Shown here: positions 56,432 through 64,000 of the stretch, one piece after another
Layout: each line of letters starts with the position of its first letter
Numbering within the stretch: position 1 is the first letter of the stretch
DNA from: Blastomussa wellsi
Lineage: Eukaryota > Cnidaria > Anthozoa > Scleractinia > Plerogyridae
Length of the DNA stretch: 64,000 bases
Assembly (NCBI GenBank): GCA_947652115.1
Contig: OX393564.1
Span: forward strand, 19,379,179-19,443,178
Direction: 5' to 3'
The notes under the pieces: model-generated
What the model saw: the letters and a program-made list of their open reading frames with translations, nothing else
Told to the model about the DNA's origin: nothing
Database searches by the model: none
Program-made: the position numbers and the translations under genes

Positions 56432-56900
56432 TTTTAGTAGGAAAAAAGGTTTGCTTTCCAAAAGTTACTTTTTTATGTGCTCTTAAGCCAAAATATATAA
56501 AAATCGTGCCTTCAAAGAGCAAAACGCGCGCGATCATTTTCTATCGGCGAATAGAAACAGTGGGAGAACCAATCAGATTCGCGGATTTCCAATAGAACAC
56601 AGCTGAGTTTCTACTAAGGTAAGATATGGCACTGGCATAAGACTCGCCGTTCTTACGGGAAAGTTTGTACGCTGGGTTGCTGGGTTACAGTTTGCATTCT
56701 TTCCGTTCCACCGTTCGTGCCAAAAACCACGGGGATAAACGATCCCATTTCCACGTCACTGCACTTTCCAAGTGCACTGGCTCGGCAAATTCTCCAGTTG
56801 CAGATTTTAACGCAAGCGCAGCGAGTCCCTGAATTGTTGCTCTTCAAGGGGCACCATTGCTTGCATTGTTGACTTCAGCAAGTCAGATGAGAGAGATGCC

Positions 56901-57186
56901 ATTCTCGTCCCCAGAACCACTTGTCCCCCTCAGCTGACTGGATCTGTGCACGAGGAACAAGTGGCTCTGAGGACACACGATTTGATTCGCTGAAATCAGA
57001 CAAAAGGAGTCCAATCACATCAGCCGTTTTAAAATCCTTTAGCGTTAGCACGTTTAAAACGGCTGATGTGATTGGACTCCCTTTGTTTGATTTCAGCGAA
57101 TCAAATCGTGTGTCCCCAGAGCCACTTGTTCCCTGGTGCACAGGTCCAGCCGGCTAAGAGGGACAAGCGGCTCTGGGGACGAGAAT
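56901..57186. mobile_element. Large foldback MITE, 286 bp (degraded relative at 62450-62700)
   Basis: ATTCTCGTCCCCAGA and TCTGGGGACGAGAAT bound the element. The arms pair through CACTTGT, CACACGATTTGATTCGCTGA and GAGTCCAATCACATCAGCCG, with a loop near 57045. A weaker copy of the same family (CAAGTGGCTCTGGGGACACG) lies at 62450-62700. Confidence 0.85.
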
Positions 57187-57502
57187 GGTTTCTATTGCTT
57201 TGTTGTTTGGCCAGGCTACAAAGCGTTGTAAACTGATGCGCGTTGCGCGTGCTATTTTCCTTTTCGCATACCGATGATCGGGGGAAGTTTGTGCGCCATT
57301 CGGTTTGGACGATTAATGCTCAAAATACGCGAAAAGATTGTATTAGTTCGGAAGAAAATGAACTCGGTGAGTACTTCTTAACCTACTAACGTTTTAGCAT
57401 CGAGGGATCGATAAAACTCAGCTGTTTTTATCAGCTGTTGTTCACAAAATTTTACGTGCACGAAATTTATACCGACCAGACTAACAGATCGTTTATTTTC
57501 AG

Positions 57503-57627
57503 GCGTTGAAGGTGGATTTTTGGAGACTTGTTATGCTCCTTCTCACTGGTACAGCGCAATCTGCAACCCATTATTACCTTGCTTTGCGCGCCATATGGCG
57601 CGACTGAATGAGGCGTTCATCTGTCAG
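57503..57627 (+). CDS. Possible exon, unknown protein
   Basis: A consensus acceptor (TTTATTTTCAG) and donor (CAG followed by GTGAGT) bracket 125 bp with one open frame that includes ETCYAPSHWYSA and HMARLNEAFICQ. A plausible upstream exon ends with GTGAGT at 57367. The phases do not connect to the exon at 60145, so I do not join them. No domain was recognised. Confidence 0.3.
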
Positions 57628-57835
57628 GTGAGTTCTGTTTCACTGAAGCGTTTTCTAATATCAAAATGTCTAAATACAACGCTAAGCTCGTACATGTATC
57701 TCGAGTAGTTGACTACCTTGAAATAAAGTGTCATTTAACCGAATAAATTATGATAACGATGATCAAATTGCCAGAAATACAACCATTAAGCTTGCTTTCG
57801 TAATGCACCTATCAATTAATGTTAAGCCGCTGGTG

Positions 57836-57853
57836 GGGGGGGGGGGGGGGGGG
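57836..57853. repeat. Homopolymer G run in the left TIR
   Basis: About 18 G in a row. The right TIR has only six at the matching place. Confidence 0.8.
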
Positions 57854-58085
57854 AAGCCGGGCATAGGCGGGGGATTTGAATTCCAATCATTTTTTCTCTT
57901 CAAATGCCCGACCCCAGGGAAGTTAACCTTGGTCAAAAGAGTGCAAATTCCCTACCCCAGGGATTCTATTGTTGTTCAAAAGAAAAGGCACAGTTCTTAA
58001 AAATAAGAACTAAATAGAAAAAAAAATTAAATAAAAGGCTACAAAGCAACAACGTCAAAATGCAACATCTGTTTAATATAATAAT

Positions 58086-58480
58086 ATGAAAAAAGCCTAA
58101 CAAAAGGGCGCAATATCTTAGATATATTTACTAATTCATAGTAATACACTGCACATGGAAGGCTTACAACGATGAAGTTCAATAATTCCATTTCGCTTTC
58201 CCACTAAAGTTATAATGAATACAGTTATCATGAATACAGAACACTATTTTATGATCAGTGCAGTGAAGTGTTTTAAAATGTTAACCTCTATATAGAGAAA
58301 TATGAAAAAAGCCTAACAAAAAGACTCAATATCTTAGATGTATTCACTAATTCACATGGTAGGCTTGCAACAATGAAGTTAATTCCATTTCGTTTTTCCT
58401 ACCAAAGTTATAATGAATACAGTTATCATGAATAAAGAGCACTATCTTACAATCAGTGCAGTGTTTTATGATCAAAACAA
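58086..58480. repeat. Tandem duplication, period about 216 bp, at the 3' end of the PHD gene
   Basis: ATGAAAAAAGCCTAACAAAA occurs at 58086 and 58302. The two units then run in parallel (ATATCTTAGAT, AATTCA, CTTACAACG/CTTGCAACA, AAAGTTATAATGAATACAGT, ATCAGTGCAGTG) with small indels. The second unit ends at the stop codon of the PHD gene, so both units form its 3' untranslated region. Confidence 0.8.
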
Positions 58481-58483
58481 TGT

Positions 58484-59230
58484 TCAGTGCCAAACTTCTG
58501 TGCATTTCAAACACAGCCACCGATCTGGAACATCGTTTTCTTCTAATTCCGTACATCCAATATGGCACCACGACAGACACCCATCACACTGCACCCAAGA
58601 AACCATCTCGTCACTTTTATTTTGAAGGGGGTCATGTAGATCACACACCACACAAAGAACATTTTCGTCATCCTCATCCTCATCACTCACTTTCCTGGAG
58701 GTCTTCGTTTGTTTTGTTTTCTTGGTTTCCTTTTTTCTCTTGCTTGATCTTTTTCCTCCATTTGACTGATTTTGAGATTTTTCTCTTCTTGTTTGTGCAG
58801 CTTTCTGAGCCCCTTTCCTTCTATTTTCATGGGTTTGGTGCAGGTGGACAAACCAAAATTTGACTTCCTCGCTAGGAAGAAGAACAGTTCTGGCAACTTG
58901 TTGAATTATGGCTTCAGATGGCACAGACTTGTGTTCACGGTATACAGCAAGAATAACCTCTGAAGGTGGCTGGGGTTTTCCAACTTCTTCAGCAGAGTTT
59001 GCACGTTGCCACAGCTTGTCAGGCTTTAAGTAATGTCCACCGCAGACTCCTTCACAGTCTTGGCACGCCTGGTCTCCATAAGGTCTTTCGGGATCAGGTG
59101 TTGGGATTGGCACATAATACAAAGGAGACAAAACTTCATCTATTCAAGAACATCTGAAGGTAGATGGAAAGATTTGATGGCCTTTAGTATTAAAAAATAA
59201 AGTAAATTCGCTCACCTTCCATTCGGCCAT
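58484..59230 (-). CDS. PHD-finger protein with homeodomain-like helix, transposon-borne
   Basis: The body (59140-58484) encodes, in order: DEVLSPLYYVPIPTPDPERP; a Cys-x2-Cys / Cys-x2-His cluster (CQDCEGVCGGH); a homeodomain-like segment ending EEVKFWFVHLH with the W-F pair of helix 3; a long basic linker (GGKRSSKRKKETKKTK); and a C-terminal C4HC3 PHD finger (CVVC, VQCDGC, WCHIGC, WLCLKC), a histone-tail reader fold. A candidate first exon (59230-59216, ATG to GAATGGAAG followed by GTGAGC) fits the usual start of this family. However, the phases do not agree with any acceptor I can find, because stops lie between. The 5' end may therefore be frameshifted or include a micro-exon. The product is probably nuclear. 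Confidence 0.7.
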
Positions 59231-59239
59231 GGTTTCTCT

Positions 59240-59340
59240 TCTCGCACGCTCTCGCACGCTCAAAATGGCGGTCATTGTTTCCAGTCTTTCTCGATCATTC
59301 AAGATGGCGGATAATCAAGATGGCGTCGGTAGTGTCCAAC
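59240..59340 (-). promoter_or_regulatory. ATGGCG-rich upstream region of the PHD gene
   Basis: AAGATGGCGG, AAGATGGCGT and AAAATGGCGG (plus-strand reading) occur within about 60 bp just upstream of the candidate start. They resemble YY1-type sites often found in animal promoters. No experimental support. Confidence 0.3.
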
Positions 59341-59481
59341 CCGCTAACGGTTGAAGCCAAAAGACCCGACCCCGGGACTTGTCAAATGATCAAAATTCCC
59401 AGCCACGGGCAGGCTTGACACGGAAAATCCCCTGCCTATGCCCGGCCTCTTCCCCCCAGCGGCTTAACATTGATAGGTGCA

Positions 59482-60144
59482 TAAGTAATTTGAGAGATTT
59501 CTTGAATTTTGTTGGATTCTGTTACTCGGTGTTGAATTTGGAAGTTGGAAACTTGGGTACCAGATAAATCAATCCATGCTCCATGTTCATATTAAGGGTG
59601 AACTGACGTATTTTTGTTGGGTTGAAAATTTACACGTTCGGTATTTTTTGGGTCAAAAGATCTTTCACATAATTTTTTTGGGTCACATCTCTGAGGGAAA
59701 TTTTTGTTGCGATTGTGGGCCGGAAAAATATTCGATTTTTTTGTATGCTTGAAGTGATTATCAGCGTTGGCTATGGCTTGTTTCCAAACAACTGTACATG
59801 TAGGTTTAAAAGCTTTGGCTGTTGAGAAAAATGAGTTGAATTACATCCACTGAGAAGTACATTGTACATGTCAGCTGCATTGAAACAATGGACGGATGAA
59901 GAGTTGTTGTGGAAAATCTGGCCATAGATGAGATATTTTCCGAAGTCAGAATTTCTAGGGTATGCTAATCCGAATCAGTTCCCTTTTTGATATCTCAGCA
60001 AGTTGTTAGTCTTCTGTGTTTAAACTATCTTTTGCTACGGTTTTGTAATGAACATGTGGCAAAATACAACACATCAACTTTGTGTGCTCGCTGCACTAGT
60101 GTGATGTTCTGAAATAATGAAAAACTATCTTTCCTTTTTTACAG
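59482..60144. other. Intergenic stretch, no gene recognised
   Basis: A T-rich segment with repeated TTTTTTGGGTC words lies at 59610-59690. Otherwise nothing was recognised. Confidence 0.35.
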
Positions 60145-60278
60145 TTTCTTTGAGCCCATACACTCAGGAACAACTGACAAACTATAGGAGTTTAGACTGT
60201 TATCAGAACTTTGCAAATGGCTGGGTAAGAGAAGTTCTGTGCAAGAAATTTGGCGAAAATCGCCTCTTAATAGCAAAG
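60145..60278 (+). CDS. Exon of a SWIM/YqaJ-type gene family (fragment)
   Basis: The acceptor TTTTTTACAG and the donor AAAG followed by GTAAGA bracket 134 bp. The encoded block SPYTQEQLTNYRSLDCYQNF followed by GWVREV matches the region that precedes the SWIM zinc finger and YqaJ nuclease in a large cnidarian gene family (from recall). The following SWIM and YqaJ exons are not found before 61.3 kb, so this is probably a gene fragment. Confidence 0.45.
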
Positions 60279-61339
60279 GTAAGATTTTATAACTGCTTGT
60301 TGAAGAGTATTTACACTTTGTAAATGATGGATCTGGCTGTTGTCTCCTCATCTTGCATCGATCGATGATTCTTTACATTATAGTAAATAGTGCATTTTTA
60401 ATTTTAGGTTAATCATTTTCAAAAAAATGTCAGAAAAGCCTCTGACCCCTTGGGTTGTGTGTGAAAACCACATGTAATTTATAAATTTGTAAAAGTTTAA
60501 AATAAATGTGTTTATTCAAAGGGTACAACTGAATCACTAATACACCATACATGTACAGGTATTTACAAGGACAAAGCAAAATTAATTGTTGTACCCCCCT
60601 CCCCCCTGTAATTTTATCTAATGTGGTTTCATCTCCATTCCTTACAGTGACAATAAGTCAATAAGTTGAGTTGCACCCAAAATGCTGTACTTCTTCCGAA
60701 TGTTCCCAATCACTCATCCCCTTGGTCTGACCCCTTGGGCTGTGTGTGAAAACTAATTTATTTGTAAATGTTTAAATTAATAATGTTTATTTAAAGGGTA
60801 CAACTGAGTCACAAGGACACAGCAGTCACTAGGTCATCACGGTTCAAAGCTCTTTGTTATGCAAATCACATTCATATAATTGGCACCCAGGGCAAAAAAA
60901 CGCTTAACAAAAGGGCCGCCAGTGCTGTCTACTTTCAAAATATCTCCGCATACTTCAAATCTTATTGACAACCCTGGGCACCATGTGCTCTTCGCAAGTA
61001 GTCCTGTTTTGCATGCAAGCCAGGTAATCATGTTGGTGAACGATTTGTCTATTTAATGCTACATCTACACCAAGCCGGATAAATTTGAAAACGGTGTTTT
61101 CGGGGCGAAAACGGATAAAATGTTCTCTGTCCACACTACTGTTTTCGAATTGTTTCGCTGTCCACACTGAAACGCTGCTGCCTTGGCCCTAGAGAGTGAG
61201 AATGCATGGTAGAGAATGCGCAAGTTACTTGAGCCCGCATTAGTTCAACTTCCCGCCATGTTCAAAGTGTTGATGGCTCTTGTTTACTGCTAAAATATGT
61301 CCAAATCCACCCAAACGCATAAGAAATCCAACGAAAATA
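60279..61339. other. Intergenic stretch with an old direct duplication
   Basis: CTGACCCCTTGGG-TGTGTGTGAAAAC and AAAGGGTACAACTGA-TCAC occur at about 60442-60535 and 60728-60812. Between them lies unrelated sequence. 61065-61180 holds a fragment of the GGATAAATTTGAAAACG repeat family. No exon was recognised. Confidence 0.5.
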
Positions 61340-61981
61340 GAAAGTCAGCAAAAAAGCCAGAAGATTGATTGTAGCATCCAAGCTGAAGTCAATTCGAGTT
61401 AAATTTAGACATGCAGTTGATTCTGGTAAAAAAAGCGGTCATGGTAGAGTTGTTCTATTATACTTTGAGCTATGTGAACAACTCTGGGGCGGCTCTCCAG
61501 CAACAACTACAGTCCCATCTGGAATAGAAACAGCAGACATTGTTGATGTTGATGATAATGAAAATGAAAATTATGGCAATAGCAATGTTGGATATGTTGA
61601 CCAGATACATGTAGGTCAACCAGGCATTGCAACATCTCCAGCTTCTTCACTTTCAGACAGTCTCAGAAAGTTTAGACAGCTCAACTGAAGGTAGTACAAG
61701 CAAAGTGGTACCTTCAAAGGAAATAAAATAACGTCAGGATTTGTTAACTTCTAAGTTAGCTGGCTACAAGCAAGAAAAACTTAAGCGAAAGATCCCAAAT
61801 GATAACCAGCTGTTAAACTGACACAAGAAGAACTCAAACTAAAGAAGCAGGTGTTGGAAAGAATGGAGACTACAGACAAGGAGCACTCTGTAAACACGAG
61901 TAAGCTGTCCAGCAACATAGAAAAACTAACAAATTCTATAGCTGATGGTTTTGCCTTGTTAAGGCAAGTCATGCTTCCTTG
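61340..61981 (+). pseudogene. Myb/SANT-like DNA-binding protein of PIF/Harbinger, broken
   Basis: The second protein of PIF/Harbinger transposons binds the element ends and escorts the transposase. A first frame (61341-61683) has LKSIRVKFRHAVDSGKKSGH, then LLYFELCEQLWGGSPATT. The frame then shifts and meets stops (near 61684 and 61815). The C-terminal helical block LTQEELKLKKQVLERMETTD and IADGFALLRQVML ends at 61979. The N-terminal DNA-binding half is missing or behind an unseen intron. It is divergent to the transposase at 63367, as usual for such elements. Confidence 0.7.
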
Positions 61982-63366
61982 ACCTTCATATGGAATCCCC
62001 CCACAGTACTTCCATCAAAGCCAGGCCAACACTGTACCCTTTAGCCATAATATGGGCTCAGCAAGGATGCCAACTGCATCTGTTGAACCAAGAGAGCTAC
62101 ACAGCACTAGTCAGTTCTCATATAGCCAGCCTTTTTTGTCTGATGAGTGCAACAGCAATGATCGTTATTAGGTTAGAATACGTTCTTTGTGTATAAATAC
62201 ATGGAAGCAGCACCATATCAGACATATGTCATGTTATCACTTGACATGTATAACATTCTGATTAGTCTGCAGGCCTTATTTATTGTTGCCTTAATTTACA
62301 GCAGAAGTTGAAGTCAGCTGTGTATTTTGAGATATTGTAAATTCTGCTTTTGTTTATAATATTTCATTAATGAAAATTAATATGAAAGGTAAAAAATCTT
62401 AAAATGCCTATACATAAATTATCTTGTTAAATTTTGTTACCATTGTTCCCAAAGCCACCTGTCCCTCTCGGTAGGAGTACATGTAGCCTGTGGCATGAAC
62501 AAGTGGCTCTGGGGACACGTGACTTGAATGCCTAGACTTAAACAAAGGGAGTTTGAAATTGAACCATGTAATCAAATCAACCTGTTTTAAAATCCCTTCA
62601 TTATTGTCTTTTGTTATTAAGTCTAACCAGACAAATCATGTGTCTGCGGTGCCACTTGTTTCTTGCACCCCTAAGAAGGACACATGACTCTGGGGATGAT
62701 TAATTTTTTTCCAGTATTACATGTTCATTTCAAAGTTTTATGTAACTGAAATTCGTATTAGTACATGTATGTTTTGAATGTTTCACTGACATTTGAGGGA
62801 TAACTCGTGTGGAAATTTCGAGGGGTGGGATGTCACAGAGAATATACAAAATTACCAAGTTTGTTTAAGAAAAAAAAAATGGGAATTCTACAGGGGTTTG
62901 GCCCATTTCAAAATCCCTTCCTAGTTGGGCTTGTGGAAAGAATGTTCTCTATAACAAAACATTTTTAAAAACTTGTTTGAAACTGCTTTCAGTCCCCACA
63001 ACAGATTAGAGTAGTGAGTGATTTTTAATGACAGAACAATCAATTACAATTATAAACAAGTGACAAAAAATTGGCCAATAAGGATAACAGTTTAACTATT
63101 AATGAACTGGAATGTAACGGAAATAGTTTACTTTCCAGTCTGCTATTTACAACTGAATACCAAGCAGTGTAGGCTGATCATCCAGTAACAAACACAATCA
63201 ATGCAACTATCTTTGTAGGATATGGACAATTCAGACTCAAATGTATAGAGTGTACATTACAGAACCAAAGCTAAAAATTTTGTCTGCTGCTGTGCACACT
63301 GTATCATGGCAAATTTGTTCTTTTGAACATAGATCAGGCCCGTCAGTAACCAGTTTGGCTATTTTT
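61982..63366. other. Spacer between Harbinger genes, includes a MITE relic
   Basis: 62450-62700 is a degraded copy of the foldback family at 56901-57186. The remainder is AT-rich and shows no coding signal. I did not find the terminal repeats of the Harbinger element; its right end lies outside the window. Confidence 0.45.
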
Positions 63367-64000
63367 TCATGGAACAAAATAATATGTTGTGAGCACTTTT
63401 CTCACCCTTTTTCCCTCGGCCTCATTGCAGTCAGTTCGAAAGTTATTAGGCTGAGTGGGTGGCTGGTAGTCTCTGTCATACTGAATAGCTGCTGTAACCT
63501 TGTACTCATCTACATGTACTGGTTCCCTGTTCACCTCACAGAAGTTGTGCAATATAAAACAGGCATAAATCACATAAGGAAGGTCATCCAGATTTATGTC
63601 CATTGCTCTACGTAATGCCCCAAAACAACCTTTCAACCATCCATATGAACACTCAATTACTATTCTGGCCTGGCACAATTTTAACCCAAAATATTGTTCT
63701 TCAACAGTTGCACCACCATTTGCATATTCTTTGATGACATATGGCATCAGAGAGTATGCTGGGTCTCCTAAGAGGAATACAGGAATAGCTTCTGCACTTT
63801 CCACAACTACTCTTTTCATTGAAGGGATTTTTCCACTTTTCAATTGTTTGTTCAGATCGGAATTGGCAAATACACAAGCATCGTGTACGCTACCTGGCCA
63901 TTTAACGACTACATCCAGGAAAGTGTATTTGTAATCGCAGGTAGCTTGAACATTGATCGAAAATTTGTGCTTTCTGTTTAAATAATCCGTTGAATTGACT
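63367..64000 (-). CDS. PIF/Harbinger-type transposase (DDE_Tnp_4), N-terminus outside the window
   Basis: A DDE transposase that cuts and pastes the element. The minus-strand frame is open from the right edge to the stop at 63367-63369 (about 210 codons). Motifs in order: [48 protein letters not shown] with the second catalytic Asp, then [18 protein letters not shown] with the catalytic Glu, and [11 protein letters not shown]. The first catalytic Asp should lie beyond the edge. No stop or shift is visible, in contrast to its broken Myb-like partner. Confidence 0.85.
   Translation of the reverse strand, partial: VNSTDYLNRKHKFSINVQATCDYKYTFLDVVVKWPGSVHDACVFANSDLNKQLKSGKIPSMKRVVVESAEAIPVFLLGDPAYSLMPYVIKEYANGGATVEEQYFGLKLCQARIVIECSYGWLKGCFGALRRAMDINLDDLPYVIYACFILHNFCEVNREPVHVDEYKVTAAIQYDRDYQPPTQPNNFRTDCNEAEGKRVRKVLTTYYFVP

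Larger units (their letters stand above)
57804..59481. mobile_element. TIR element, 1.68 kb, carrying a PHD-finger gene; TAA target duplication
   Basis: The left end (57804-57880) and right end (59400-59481) are inverted repeats of about 70 bp: TGCACCTATCAAT, ATGTTAAGCCGCTGG, a G-rich run, GCCGGGCATAGGC and GGGGATTT. TAA precedes the left end and follows the right end. Three-base TWA duplications are typical of PIF/Harbinger. The only gene inside is the PHD-finger gene on the minus strand; no transposase is present. Confidence 0.75.

Noticed and set aside
56875..57157. Frames on both strands with the same peptide (SEDTRFDSLKS-like)
   Set aside because: They are the two arms of a foldback MITE read in opposite directions.

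Overview
The window reads as a eukaryotic, AT-rich animal nuclear genome, most likely an anthozoan cnidarian (stony coral or sea anemone). The evidence is split genes with GT/AG introns, a local family of clan-2 cytochrome P450 genes, and a dense, mixed load of transposable elements: CR1/L2-type and L1/Tx1-type LINEs, a Penelope-like element with a GIY-YIG domain, PIF/Harbinger and Mutator-like DNA transposons, and very many foldback MITEs. I infer the cnidarian assignment from these families; no marker gene proves it. No rRNA, tRNA or CRISPR array was recognised.

Layout. 1-4.1 kb: a minus-strand CR1/L2-type LINE with an open ORF1 (SGNH esterase) and an open ORF2 that runs off the left edge. 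4.7-9 kb: foldback MITEs. 9.7-14 kb: a degraded L2-type LINE with an L1/Tx1-type LINE nested inside it. 14.4-15.5 kb: a satellite of about 109 bp in 7 copies, capped by an unusual foldback full of GTCGAC palindromes. 16-29 kb: MITEs, a 3-copy minisatellite, possible exons of a secreted protein, hammerhead-like motifs, a Mutator-like transposase remnant, a LINE fragment and a TTAA-flanked element.

30-54 kb: a tandem, all minus-strand P450 cluster. From high to low coordinates it holds pseudogene D (51701-53867), gene C (46023-51537), gene B (35656-40994) and an orphan first exon A (30005-30213). B and C share identical exon lengths (209, 158 and 1172 bp) and each encodes 512 residues with every P450 signature. 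Their promoters share a short tandem motif pair containing an AhR/ARNT-type TTGCGTG core. Intron 2 of B carries a near-identical 1.0-kb tandem duplication and a Penelope-like insertion; intron 1 of C carries LINE debris and a pogo-like MITE.

55.8-64 kb: a TTAA-flanked MITE, a large foldback, a 1.7-kb TIR element that encloses a PHD-finger/homeodomain-like gene, an exon of a SWIM/YqaJ-type gene family, and a PIF/Harbinger element whose Myb-like gene is broken while its transposase stays open to the right edge.

Only the P450 genes look like ordinary host genes with a clear job: membrane-bound mono-oxygenases of the endoplasmic reticulum. Nearly everything else is mobile DNA or its remains.
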